From Persicaria tinctoria (Eukaryota; Streptophyta; Magnoliopsida; Caryophyllales; Polygonaceae): DNA of 64,000 bases. The stretch is from assembly GCA_037127255.1 (NCBI GenBank), contig JBANSL010000004.1, positions 33,300,467 to 33,364,466 of the forward strand, in the 5' to 3' direction. Shown one piece after another: positions 45,986 through 57,799 of the stretch. Position 1 is the first letter of the stretch, and every line of letters begins with the position of its first letter. The position numbers were made by a program, and so were the translations under genes. The notes below the pieces were generated by a model. It worked only from the letters and a program-made list of their open reading frames with translations. It was not told the origin of the DNA and made no database searches.

Positions 45986-46468
45986 TTAATCCTTATCGTC
46001 TTCTGCAAAGACATATAGCTCGACGAGTTTGTCCACTCTAGAGCAATGCTTTTGTGATGCTGCATCTCTCTCTGACTCAGCATGCTCACACATCTTTTTT
46101 TTGATCTCATCTCTAGCATGATCACAGAGTTTTTCCAGCTTATTCACAATTCGTTCCTTATTCTTGTATGTTTCCTCGACCTTCCTCACGCGGAGTCTCT
46201 ACCTCGCTCTTCTTGCCTGTAAATCCTGGTATGCATTTCCATCAGCTAGGATTTCCAAAAAGGATCCCTTCTTCGACTCCTCCTCACTATGGTTTTGGGA
46301 TGGTTCCAAACCGTACACTCAGACGAGGTCCTGGAGGTACTTTCTCCTATTATCGTCCAGAGGAGCTAGCATGACTTTCTTTTCCCTTACTGCATTTTTC
46401 CTTGCTATAGAATCGAAAAGTTCCAAAATTATGTCCCTTGTACCACTTGCGAATGAGCTCCCTTCCAT
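45986..46468 (-). pseudogene. Unrecognised charged helix-rich ORF in the gag position
   Basis: From an ATG at 46468 a frame of about 160 codons runs toward the protease remnant, interrupted by TGA (46321-46319) and TAG (46201-46199). The first part includes RDIILELFDSIARKN; the last part (KVEETYKNKERIVNKLEKL, HARDEIKKKMCEHAESERDA) is strongly charged and looks like a coiled coil. It lies where Gag should be but shows neither the retrotransposon gag domain nor a zinc knuckle. It could be a diverged gag, a lineage-specific protein or captured host sequence. I do not recognise it. Confidence 0.45.
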
Positions 46469-46762
46469 TTTCCGGGGCTGCAGTTCTGGGGTCTTGCGAA
46501 CATTAGACGTCTATCGAGGAGAGCGAGGAGTAATCAGTACTCGAGCAAGATAATCACATAAGCGAGATTTAGAGGAAACAAGAATAAAGAATCTAATATT
46601 AGTCTATTGCAGGTGTAGGAGCTTGAGCAGGACTATCGGACAATTATTTTAAAATCATTTCCAAAACTGCTTACTTTTGTAAATAGAAATTAGTTTTAAT
46701 AAAAGCCTTTTTGAAATTCACTTTATAAATCATTGAAAAATCCTAATGAAACTGTTTTAAAA

Positions 46763-46780
46763 CCTACAGCTCTGATACCA
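46763..46780 (-). other. Primer-binding site, initiator tRNA-Met type
   Basis: Read on the minus strand, TGGTATCAGAGCTGTAGG begins five bases inside the 5' LTR. TGGTATCAGAGC is the standard plant initiator-Met primer site. Confidence 0.9.
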
Positions 46781-46785
46781 CCTTC

Positions 46786-49451
46786 TGTAACACCCCCTTT
46801 CAGATCCCAAAGGAGTGTTGCAGCGCCAGTGAATCCGCAGACTTTAATTTCTTTGAATTCACCTGAGGCTTATAGGGACATGCAACCATGCTCCCATAAA
46901 CAAGATGATAATTTAAGCAATTTAAAATAAAATATGCGGAAGTCAATTAAATACCATAGTTTAAAATATCAGATCACAATAACAGAAAAATACCCAAAAC
47001 CATAAAGTAGGAATAACTCCAAAATAGCTGAAACTAAAGTAATAATGCGGAAACTTTAGGGGTTCAAAAACGCGTAGTAAAAGATTCAATAAATGATAGC
47101 CTGCTCTTCAACTCTCTCCTGCTCCGCTACTTGCACTAGACCTGTGGAATATGGTCTGGTGTTTCGTGAGAACGAAGGACACCAGCCATCCAATAAATAG
47201 GATGGTTAGTACAATTAAGACTAGCAAATGATAGGGAAAATGTTCAGACTTTAACCTTACAGTGACCATAAAACGGTATGTTATAGGTTAAGGGAAAGAC
47301 ACGATTATTTAATAGTGGAAACTGAATGAAAAGGGTAAAAATTCACACATGACTCGGATGATCATAACGATCGATTATAAGATAAGAAAAGGAATTATAC
47401 CCGAGACAAATGAGTATAATAACTGAAATGATCACCTATTAAAAGTCGATAACAACATAATCACACTAATCACAAGAATACTAATATTGATAATACGTGG
47501 TACCGGTCGGGCCTTTAGCAAGGACCACGACCTACATCAGATCGTTGTTTTATCATCCCGCAGAGAATGCATTCCGGGATGGTGTTTCATGAAACCTTTT
47601 GAGGCGGTGGCTTAACGAACCACAACCTGCAAGTCAGTCTACTGCATAACTTGCCAAAGGCATAAAGCCACTCGCATCACGTGGTGCGCATTTTAACATA
47701 TCACAACTAAGCATCACATGGTGCCTATCTTATCATATATAAACAATTTATACTAGGTGATCATAATAACGACATTAAATCAAACAGGGACAAGCATGGA
47801 TAATTCAAAGGGTCTTACTATCACATGCCACTAGTTTGCATGAAAGAACAAGCAGAATATCATGCACTTTAGGAAGAAGAAAATGGGCAACATTTACTTA
47901 TCCCGAGTTATAAACAAACAATTCACATTTAAGACTATAACACTATAATTACTTTAATAATAATTGCCCATTTATTTAACTCATGCCAATTTATGATTAA
48001 AAAGATAAATTACATCAAGCAGACGGGTATGCAATTTATCGAAATTGGCAAGGAAATTGGCCACAGGGCCGCATTCGACACAGAATAATTTTAAAAGGCA
48101 CAACAAAAGAATCACGAAACACGCAAAGGGCGTTTGAACGAAATCACTTGCCTTAACCTTCGATGATCAGCTGATGAGAACCAAACGAGATTTTAGCACC
48201 TATCGAATCCAACGGAAAAAGGAATATTAATATTGATACTTTATGAAATTTAACTTTACTTAACTCAATCTGAAATTGAATTAATTCTATAAAGTTAAAT
48301 ATTATATACCAATATGAATTCCTCGGGGAGCAGGATCCGGCGTGAGTGCTTCGAGATTTATTGGTGTCGCTGAAACAGGCAAGAATCGGACAGTTTAGAA
48401 ATATTGGCCACTTAATTTAATAAATAATTAAATTAGGGCAAGAAACGGAATTAGTATGAAAATGAGGGACGTTTCTGTAATTTTGACAAAAGCTTACTAA
48501 AACTCCGATTGATTTCCATGGAGTTTATACGTACAGAGGAGGAGCGCAGGACGATGGGGGCAGCTCTCCTCCGGCGTCGATGGCAGCGATCGAAGACGGC
48601 GGCTCGGCGACGATAGTGGACATCGGTAAGGCAGCGATCGGGGCGGCGCTCGAGCAGTGGTTGCGACGGCAATCGGCGGGTGCGACGAGAAACGGAGGCG
48701 GCCTGCAGCGATTCAGCAATCAGCGTCGATCGGTGATGGGCAATGGTCAGGCGGATCGAGAGGCGAAGGCTCGGCCTTGGCGTTCTCCGGCCAAGGGCTG
48801 TGATTGCAGTGGCTCGGCGGTGAAGGTTGGGTTGCGACAACAGAGCGGCAATGGCCCTTCCTCCGGCGGCGGCGAACAGGGGCGAACGCAGCGAGAGGGC
48901 TCGGCCGTGGCTCGTGGCGCATCTTCGGCCAAGGGCCGCGTTCTCCGGGCAAGGTGATGGGCAGCGGTGATGGCCTCGACCCAGATCGCCGGCGGTGGTG
49001 GTAGGACAGTGGCTGCTCACGGCTCGGAAGAATTGGGAGAGGAAGGGAGACCGTGATGTTGAGAGGCGGTGAGGGTTTTTGGTTTGTGGAAAACCCTAAC
49101 ATGATTTGACGTGTATCTATAATGCTGAAATAGAATTTAAGAAAAAAAATATAAAAAAAACGGATAAAGATGGAGATATAAGGTAGGTTTCTCCCCTTTT
49201 AACGGGATGAATATTATTTAATTTAATTGCATAAATTAAATAATAAGGGTATTTAGAGGATTTATGTAATTAAATCCATCATATATTATTTCTCTTTAGA
49301 ATAATTTAATTATTCTAATTCATGCCATATATCTTAGGTGAATTTATTAAATGACCAAATTCACAAGATATATACTATAGTTTGATATAATATAGACTTA
49401 TTTAATTAAACAAAAATAAGAAATAACCCAAAAATAATTTGGGGTATTTCA
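46786..49451 (-). repeat. 5' LTR of Tekay-like element (2666 bp)
   Basis: It is the second copy of the LTR at 39582-42247, with the same length and two substitutions seen. It contains the promoter-side terminus (TGAAATACC on the minus strand), adjacent to GCGCT at 49452. Confidence 0.92.
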
Positions 49452-49456
49452 GCGCT

Positions 49457-49588
49457 CCGGTTCGTCTAAGCTGTCAAACTCAGGTGTTTGACCAGAACGA
49501 CGCATACACCTGCAATCTAACTCAAAGAGACAGTGAGAACTGACTACCTAAGGCGCGATTGATTGCTTCCCCGGCAACGGCGCCAATT
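49457..49588 (-). other. Athila-like leader with tRNA-Asp-type primer site
   Basis: On the minus strand TGGCGCCGTTGCCGGGGA (49585-49568) lies three bases inside the 5' LTR. This is the standard Athila-type primer site, complementary to tRNA-Asp. The remaining leader of about 110 bases was split from gag by the nested element. Confidence 0.88.
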
Positions 49589-51825
49589 TGTTGTTGCAGG
49601 AGTAAATCGAGTATTGAAATAGATATCAAATAAAGTTCAGACTGACTTCCCTGTCTCAGCAAATAAATACAAGACTTCCTCCCGTTGTAGTAAGAGAATA
49701 GTCAGGATCGAATCCACGAGGAAGCACGTCAGCAGTTCTCAGGTAGCTATCAGATTCTCACAACATCAGCAGAAAAGCACAAAAACACAGAAAGGAAAGA
49801 AACAAATAACCCGGCAAAGGCAAAGAATAAAAGCAAAGAACAAGTAAAACAGAAGCAAAGCAACACACTGGTCGATCTCGACGACAGCTACTCGAGATAG
49901 ACAAAGGTGGTCGACAACAGTAACTCAGAAAACGAAAACAAAGCAGAAAGTCGTACTCGATCTCGACCACAAGCTTGTCGAGATCGACAAGGGTTGCTCG
50001 ACACAGAGTACAGAAAGTGAAAATTGACAAAGACAGAATAAAGCCAACTCGACCTAGACCAGCCCAAATCGAGATCGACAAGAGGTAACTCGATCTCGAC
50101 GAAGCTTCGTCTATGCCGACAAGAACAGAAATTTAAACTTTGCAAATTCGAACACAGAACTCAGAATTTCGGTGAAATAAATCAATATATTAAAAGACCT
50201 CCAAGGCCAGGGTTTCAACACCACAACGATAACCATGCAAAACAACACATAAAGGCATAAAGATCATGCTTTCCATCAAATAACTTTCGTTATTAACAAA
50301 TAGGCATATAGAGGCTCTCGCATAAACCCTAATTGTTACTAACCCTTTTTCACATAATTAATCCAAGTTGCATTAAGATCACTTTCGCTTCAATAACACA
50401 AACAAGGATCACCTTCAACTCTCGCAAAAGAATCATGCTCATAGGGATAGAAGATGAATCACACAAAAGATCTGACCTTTATCGCATCGCCTCACATGGC
50501 CACCATCGGGCTCACCCCAGCCCCAGAAGTGGGTGGACTACTCACGCCTCATTGCAATCGCAGACATTGATTGATGAAAGAAACTGAATTGCATAAACTA
50601 AATTCAAAGCATTTACAATCTTGGCAATCAACTTTCGCTGTAAGCCAAAACCCTAAAAACCTTAGAACTCCTAAACTTTTCTGAATGGAACTAACTAATT
50701 GTGTCTTGAATTTTTTCTGAACTGAGCCTCCTAGGGTCTTATTTATAGCCTTCATTCCCTAGCTAATCTAGGAAAGAAGATATCTATCTATATCTAAAAG
50801 GCTTAAAAGATAAATAGATGACATAATGGAATTAAATCAACTAGGAAAAAGATAATTCTAAATAGGGTAGTATGTCTTTATATTGATAGATCTTGTCTCC
50901 TTTGATAGAACTTGATGTAATAGGATAGAATCTTCCGCCTTCGCGCCCAAGGAATTCCAATTCTACTCGGACAGGCCACGTCGAGAAGATTCTGGAACGC
51001 GGTCTAGTCGACCTCGAGTTGGCCTTGTCGACCTCGAGTAAGATGGCTCGGCTTGGCTTGACTTTGCTCGATGTGGCTCGGAGTTGGCTCACTGGTGCTC
51101 GTCGATCTCGACCAGTCGTAGTCGATCTCGACAAGGGTGGCTCTGTCGACTAGCCTCCTCGGGTGGGTGTGCTCGACTGGCCTGGACATGCTCGGACATG
51201 TCTCAAGGTCTTCGTCGATCTCGACAAGAGTTCGTCGAGATCGAGTTGGGTCTTCTTCCGCTTCCGCGAGCTGGCTCTTCCTTTGGCAGCGAGTGGTTTT
51301 TTCCGCGGCAGCGAGGTCCCTTTTCCGCTGCAGCGAGTCAAGCCGCTGGCAGCGAGTGCTCCTGGTCGTCCTCGGCTTCGTCCTCGGACAGCTTCTCCTC
51401 GTCGACTCCGGACGTGGGCGTCTGGGCTTCGTCGACCTCGACAAGTGCTCCTCGAGGCCGAGTAGGGTCCGGAGCTCGGGTTGTCTGGCTCTCGATCAGG
51501 CCTGGTCGACCAAGCTGGTGCTCGGACATGGTGGTCTATGTCGAGTAGGGCCTACTCGAGATCGAGTAGCCTCGTCTCTTAGACTTGTTCCGCTGCTTTG
51601 ACCTTGGACTTCTGTAGTGTTTTTCCGAGCTTTTCCGATCTTCTGTAGAATTGCTGTAAAGCGCCTCGATTTCTGTGAATTAAACAGAAACTGGTGTAGA
51701 TTCCATAATTTGGCAAATAAACATAAACTACATAGATTCTGTACTATTTAAACCCAAATGAATGCAGTGTATACAGAAATCGATATAAAAGTTACTGTAA
51801 AACATGGCAGATTCAGCTCACAACA
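49589..51825 (-). repeat. 5' LTR of Athila-like element (2237 bp)
   Basis: It pairs with 31049-33286 and carries the same two clusters of TCGA-NN-TCGA motifs, with several motif copies differing by a transition. It is followed by the second ACCAT duplication. Confidence 0.92.
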
Positions 51826-51830
51826 ACCAT

Positions 51831-53039
51831 TATGATAAACAAATATTAAAGCATACCGTTTCAGTGAGACCACCGTAGTGGGGGCATTGCCCCAACCCCC
51901 TGCTAGCGGGCTCTGCCCCTGGAACAACTTGGAGGCAAATTAACAAAAATCTTGAACCATATGTTGCACAAGTCATGAGCCACGTGTGAGTAAAAAAAAT
52001 ATAAATCACTTCTTGTTAATATCTTGGATCAGTTCTTCTTAAAATCTTCATCCATATATTGTACAAGTTTTAAACCACATGTGAGTAAAAGCCTGAAGTA
52101 ACTTTTGTTAATATTATGAACCACTAATTATCAAAATCTTGAACCATATGTTGTACAAGTCTCGAGGCACATGTGAGTAAAAGGTTGAACCAATTCTTGT
52201 TAATATTTTGAACCAATTCTTGTAAAATATTCTAAACCACTTGTTGTTCAAGTCCTGAACCACGCGTGTGTGTAAAAGCATGAACCACTTGTTAATATTT
52301 TGAAACACTTCCTGTAAAATATCTTGAACCACATGTTGTTCAAGTCTTGAACCATGTGTGCCTAAAGCCTGAACTTCTTGTTAATATTTTGAACCACTTC
52401 TTGTAAATCTTAAACATGTTGTTTAAGTCCTAAACCACGCTTGTACAAAAGCCTAGACCACTTCTTGTTAATATTTTGAACCACTTGTTTACAAGTTCTG
52501 AACTACATGTGAATAAAAATCTGAACCATTTCTTGTTAATATTATGAATCACTTATTCTCAAAATTTTGAGCCATATATCGTATACGTCATGAACCACAT
52601 ATGTGTAAAAGTTTGAATCAATTCTTGTTAATATCATGAATCACTTGTTGTTAACATCATGAACCATATATTGTAAAAGTCGTGAACTACATGTGAGTAG
52701 GGATCGATTGTGCAATTTCTTATAGTGAAATATATATTAACATGCTTATTAAGGTGTAATTAAATAAATTATATAAAAATATTTTAATTATGATTAGAAA
52801 AAATATATATTAAAAGTGCTAAAAATGAATTAAAGGTTCATGTTAAAAATTGTATATTCATCCGTGTACTTTTGCTATAATTAATTAGTACGGTATATTG
52901 CTAATTAATTAGCATATGCACCAGATGTGTTATTAATTAATTAGTGTGTGTTTCTAACTGGCAGGCACGTGTGCATACGCAAATAGTTACACAAGTGGGT
53001 GTGTTGCTAATTGATTGGGACGCAAATATGTATTGTACT
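51831..53039. repeat. Right half of split AACCAC repeat array, then AT-rich spacer
   Basis: From 51940 to 52690, words such as TGAACCACTTCTTGTTAATAT, ACATGTTGTTCAAGTC and CACGTGTGAGTAAAAGC recur in a loose unit of roughly 100 bases. Before it, 51860-51920 holds GGGGGCATTGCCCCAACCCCC, a partly self-complementary G/C block. From 52700 to 53039 the sequence is AT-rich with no ORF. Confidence 0.65.
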
Positions 53040-53113
53040 TAATTTTGAACACGTGGACCAATATGATTTTCTTCTTTTGTTCTCACTAGTAGAAGTGTTC
53101 TCACCTAAACCAT
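53040..53113. mobile_element. End fragment of a TA-flanked element
   Basis: ACACGTGGACCAATATGA, TTTGTTCTCACTAGTAGAAG and GTGTTCTCACCTAAACC match the fragment at 25600-25690 closely. The large solo LTR begins a few bases further on. Confidence 0.45.
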
Positions 53114-54504
53114 ATTCTTGTATAGACCTCGGGTTTTGAAATAATATTTTAATAAATAAAATAAAATGGATTTAAATCGGAAAATTCGGATATTTGAAAA
53201 TCATCGTCCTCACCTTGAAAATCGTATTTTAAAATCCATCAAGCGATTTCGACCAAATTTTGAACTTTTGAAGGACAATTCCGTCTTTTTGCATCAGGAT
53301 TTGAAATGAAGTTTGGATGTCGATATCCTCATGACTTTGAAACACTAATTTGATCGAGTCGGGATTAGATCGAGAGAGCGGGTTTCGGAAAACTAACTTT
53401 CGGGAACTAACGTCGGAAATTCAAATTAGCACTTTCGGGGCCACAATTCTCATCTTCTTTCTCCCACTACATCTGAATTTGCTCAGCCCCATGGTCGTCC
53501 TTGAAATAAAATTGAAACAAAGGGACCTTCCACACACCTTCCTCCTTACTTGATTTGGGTAAGCACCCACAACTTGCTTTTTCCCTCTCTTGCATTGTAC
53601 ACTCTAAAGATGGCAAAGAATTGACAAGTTGTTCTTTTGGCTCTATCCAAATCTCAGAAGCCCCAAACCCTGGTTGCACTCCATAAAAATCAGATTTATC
53701 CCTCACAATACACCACAAAACACAAAGAGAAAACCCTAGCAAACACATTCAACCCTTATCTTCATCTTCCCTCTTTTCTTCCTCCTTTCCTCCCTTCTTG
53801 TTCTTCCTTGTTGAGGCGTTCCAACACCACCACTGCAGACTATTTCTTCCCAGCAGCAGCCCCCAACATCACCTCCCTCTTCCTCCTTTCTTTCATTAAA
53901 GACCGGGACCCCAAGAGCTCCAAAGCTCCTTGTTTTGTTGTGCAAGCGCGCCACAACCTAGCTACCTTCCTCTTCCTCCTTCTTCGAGCAGCCCCAGGAC
54001 GTCCTTCACACCCTCCTTGACACCCCCAAGCTGCGGCCACCTCCCAGGAGAGCCCAACAGCCGAGAACAACCCTCCGTCACTCCCTTTCCCTCTAGTTGT
54101 GGTTTTGAGACGGTAAGCTTTTGTTTCTTGCTCCTTTCCCATTCAAACCTCGTAAAGCTACACCTTTAACACCCTAACACCCTTCCTAGGCAGCTTCACT
54201 CGAGATCAAGGCCTTATGACACCTAGACGAGCCTCCATAAGCAAACCGTCGAACAAGAAGAAGCTTGGGTGAGCACATCTGATGCGTTGTAATCTCCAAC
54301 GACTCGAATTGCTCGGATCTTGCAACGTCTTAAGTGAATCTTGACCCGTTCTTGATGGATCTTGACCCGCCTAGTCAACAACGGCGGCTTCCTCACAAAT
54401 CACCAATTGAAATTACGTGGAATTTCTTTCGAATTCAAGTAATTGTTCGGTCGTTAAATGAATCCCACTGGTTGACTTTGGAATTAAGGACTCGGCACCG
54501 TAAT

Positions 54505-56248
54505 TAGACATGGCCACGGGTCACGGGTCGGTGACCCGCCGAGTCAGGGTCCACGGATCCAAGGGTAAGCTCGGGTTGAGGGTTAGGGTTAGGGTCGGGG
54601 AAAAGAAAACCCGTGACCCGGCAGGTCGACCCGCCGGGTCAACCCACTATTTTAAAATATATTTTTTTTGAAAAATTTATTTTTAATAAAATAAATTTAT
54701 AATTATTATGTAAATTATATAAATTATTCTTAGAATAATTCATAATATTCATAATATTACATAATGTAATATGCAATGACAATGTGAGACTTAGCACCCC
54801 ATGCTTCTCCTTTTATAGACTTAGCACCCTCCTTTTCCTCTAGTTTTCAATGTGGGACAAAACAAGGGTAAAAACTAGAAACTACACCATGTGTTCAATC
54901 TCTACCATTCGGTTTTTAATGTCAATCCATACTTATAAATTTTTATCATATACAAACACTAGTACTATACTTTATATAAATATTATTTAAAAAAAATATA
55001 TATATATATTTTACCTATGAATTATGAAAGAAATAACGAACGGGTAACAAGAAAGTGTGAAGTTCAACAATATACCTTAAACATTTGTGTTATTTGGTAG
55101 ATCCACTATTAAATCATTCTATATCATTCTATATGATACTAAGTTATGACTCTTTATAATATAATTTCAAATAATACAAATATTGTTATTGATAAAGTCG
55201 TTACACTTGTATAGTATCCTTAATGTCAGGTTTTCGTTTATTTTCAAAATGATATAGAACTTCGGATTTTCAAACACAAGAATGAAATATAATATTGGCA
55301 ATATTTTTTCAATGTGTCTTTTCATGTACATCATAACAAGCAACCCAAGTATGTAATTCTATTAACATCATCATTAAGTGTATACACAACATGTGGATAG
55401 TCCAACTTTAAACGAGAAAGTTTAACATATCTATATGAAGAAGAACCTAGATTTGAAATCATTGATCAAGAAATTAACATAATAATGCAAGTAAAATAAA
55501 ATACTTATGATTGATTAATGGATCAACACAACTATCAATTAAATTAAATAGAAAGATTAATCCAACATAACTTGATATATTGTATCATGATGTTTCATCA
55601 CCATGTGTTATTCATTTCATTAAATCTTAAGAGGTAAACACTTTAATTATATTATTATATGTTACATCATATAATCCAAATACTTAAATTACATTATATT
55701 CCACCATATAATCCAACGACTTTAATTACATTACATTTTACATCATATACTTAAATATCAATTTCTCACATTTTCTTTCATATCTCATATTTCTGTCCCA
55801 CATCGAAAGTGGGCTACATACCTCTATTTTCTCTATATATAGATCCTCATACCCCATTCCCACAATCTGACCTTTTCTTTCCCACATCTAAAGTGTGATG
55901 AAATGATGGGAGTGGAATGAAGATATCATCTATATATATCTTCCCACATACCATGTTTTGTCAACCTTAAATCTTTCCATTTCGAAAGTGTGGCGAAAGA
56001 CTTGAGGTTAGTTTTATTTTGGGTTTAAAACGATTTTTTTTAAAAAAAAATGGTTGACTCGGCGGGTCGACTCGCAAAACTCGTTGGGTACCCGATTTGG
56101 TGCCACGTGGCCGACCCGTCAGTCCGACCTGTCGACCCGCCAACCCGCCGGGTCACCCAACCCGCCGACCCGTCCCAACCCCGGGTCAGGGTTAGGGTCA
56201 CCCTCCCCGGGTTGTCGACCCGGCGGGTCCGACCCGTGGCTGTGTCTA
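54505..56248. mobile_element. Non-autonomous hAT (1744 bp)
   Basis: The left end TAGACATGGCCACGGGTC and right end (other strand) TAGACACAGCCACGGGTC form an 18-bp inverted repeat with two mismatches. The 8-bp duplications ACCGTAAT / ACTGTAAT (54497-54504 and 56249-56256) match at 7 of 8. The arms are rich in CGGGTCGACCCG words; the core is AT-rich with no transposase. The short ORFs at 56040-56330 are readings of the right arm. Confidence 0.8.
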
Positions 56249-56415
56249 ACTGTAATCGGAAGGAAGTTACGTTCCACAACTATTGGCCAACTCCAACTGA
56301 TTTAATTGGAAACAAGCACGATCAATGACGTAAATGGATTTGTAATGGTGGAACGTTTGGATCGAATGTGTTAACAGAACGGGTTGGATTGATATCGGAA
56401 TTGTAACGTAATGGA

Positions 56416-56957
56416 TGTTAGGGTTGAACAAAGAAGAGAACGCTTAGCCAAGCGCTCTTCTTTTCAATTCAACGTAACAATAAAAGATGACGAATACAAC
56501 TTAAATAGGGTTTGGTAGTAGATGAGAGTGGTTCCTTGCAAAGGAAACCCTAGTTCTCTCATTTATCTAATAAATTAAAATAAACATAGATAAATATTAA
56601 AAATATCCCATCTACCTAAATATCCAAAATAGCCATAAGTAAGGAAATATCAATTTTCCTACTTTTTATTCAACAACTAATAAATGAAAATAAATAAAGA
56701 TATAATAAAAATATCCGAAGACAAAATCCGGCAAGACAAGGCCCAGCCGATATCGAGTGACATTCACTCGATATCGAGTCAGGCTAGACGATGTCAAGGT
56801 GGAATGAAGTTGCACACCAAAAGCTTGAGTTCACGGTTGATCTTTGAGCAATGCGAGCTTTCACCGTGAATCGTCTTGTCATCGGGAATCATCGGATCTT
56901 GATCGCTATCAACATCTCCATTTCTCTTGATTTCTTCATGTCGTTTTTGTGCTAACA
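56416..56957. other. Possible small LTR remnant
   Basis: TGTTAGGGTTG at the left and GTGCTAACA at the right would make TGTTA...TAACA termini, but no matching duplication flanks them. Inside are a hairpin-like GAAGAG/CTCTTC pair (56430-56462) and the palindrome at 56749-56779. This is offered only as a candidate. Confidence 0.2.
56749..56779. repeat. Hairpin of GATATCGAGTGA arms
   Basis: GATATCGAGTGA, a CAT loop and TCACTCGATATC form a perfect 12-bp stem (56749-56775). The right arm overlaps a 14-bp palindrome ACTCGATATCGAGT (56766-56779). Confidence 0.9.
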
Positions 56958-57054
56958 TATGTATTAAGATCAAGATATGATTTGGAGAAAGCGATAAATG
57001 AAACCACTAACAATGGCACCCTCAACAAGGCTCAAAACGAGCCCAATTGCAGGT

Positions 57055-57298
57055 TTCGCCGGGGCGAACGAGAACTCATCATAGCCATTGAGAACGGTCT
57101 TTCGTACACCACGACAAAACTGTGTTTTGCCGCGGCAAAAGACACGGACGTGTCTCCTGGATGTCTCGGGTTACCAGGGAGCACATGGATGGATCTCGTC
57201 GCGACGAGAGCTCCTCGTCACCGCGGCGAGTATGAGCTCAGTTGGGCATCTGAGAACCCAGGCTTCACCATGGTGAAACAAGGTTTTGCCATGGCGAA
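57055..57298. repeat. Cluster of short palindromes
   Basis: Within 244 bases lie TTCGCCGGGGCGAA (57055-57068), TTTTGCCGCGGCAAAA (57125-57140), GACACGGACGTGTC (57141-57154), TCTCGTCGCGACGAGA (57194-57209), CTCGTCACCGCGGCGAG (57214-57230), TTCACCATGGTGAA (57264-57277) and TTTGCCATGGCGAA (57285-57298). Three are perfect palindromes of 14-16 bp and the others are near-perfect. Several are variants of one theme, TT-CC-NN-GG-AA. The 125-residue ORF through the cluster is unrecognised. Confidence 0.88.
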
Positions 57299-57383
57299 GG
57301 CCTTTCGTGGACGCAAGCATCCCTAGCTCGCGGGATGCTCCCCCTGGCCAATTTGGGTTAGACATTTGACCGAATGAGTTGGG

Positions 57384-57799
57384 TTTTGTGCTATGCTTTC
57401 AAAAATGTCTAAAATGGGTTTTGAAATGCATGATTTGAAGGATAAAACTTGGGTTTTCAAAAAGGTATTTAAGAGACGTTTTCAAGGGCCGGAAAGTCGT
57501 TTTGACTACTTAAAAAGGGTTTGGGAAAATGCTTTGGACGTGCCGGATTCCCTTGATAAAATGGGATGTGGATTTGGCTAACGACCTAAGGTTTTGTGCT
57601 ATGCTTTCAAAAATGTCTAAAATGGGTTTTGAAATGCATGATTTGACGGATAAAACTTGGGTTTTCAAAAAGGTATTTAAGAGACGTTTTCAAGGGCCGG
57701 AAAGTCGTTTTTTACTACTTAAAAAGGGTTTGGGAAAATGTTTTGGACGTGCCGGATTCCCTTGATAAAATGGGATATGGATTTGGCTAACGACCTAAG
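57384..57799. repeat. 208-bp tandem duplication
   Basis: The unit starting TTTTGTGCTATGCTTTC occurs twice, 208 bases apart, with only a few differences (for example GAAGGA versus GACGGA). It lies inside the diverged solo LTR. Confidence 0.88.

Larger units (their letters stand above)
39582..49451 (-). mobile_element. Tekay/Del-like chromovirus (gypsy), nested, pol-dead
   Basis: This 9870-bp element has 2666-bp LTRs differing at only two positions that I could see (39645/46849 and 40974/48178), and a GCGCT duplication. A Met-type primer site lies inside the right LTR and a purine-rich tract inside the left LTR, so it runs on the minus strand. Internal remains are an unrecognised helix-rich ORF in the gag position, protease/RT/RNase H pieces and a chromodomain-like tail. 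It has premature stops, a frameshifting duplication and no integrase core. It must have been copied and integrated by proteins from another element. Confidence 0.9.
31049..51825 (-). mobile_element. Athila-like gypsy retrotransposon, 20.8 kb with nested insertions
   Basis: It has two 2.24-kb LTRs with TGTTGTTGCAGG...CTCACAACA termini and a 5-bp duplication ACCAT. A tRNA-Asp-type primer site lies inside the right LTR and a polypurine tract inside the left LTR, fixing the minus-strand orientation. Internal genes in order are gag (39543-38224), protease (37815-36946) and an integrase C-terminal piece (36825-36175). Reverse transcriptase, RNase H and the integrase core are absent, so the element is non-autonomous. 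Subtracting the solo LTR (34725-35989) and the Tekay-like element (39582-49451) leaves about 9.6 kb. Confidence 0.9.

Noticed and set aside
51860..51920. GC-rich GGGGGCATTGCCCC block as an RNA gene or terminator
   Set aside because: It is a partly self-complementary stretch often seen in plant transposon ends; nothing else supports an RNA gene.
54570..54600. GGTTAGGGTTAGGG, similar to telomere repeat
   Set aside because: Only about two units, of the wrong plant type (plant telomeres are TTTAGGG), and part of the GC-rich arm of the hAT at 54505.
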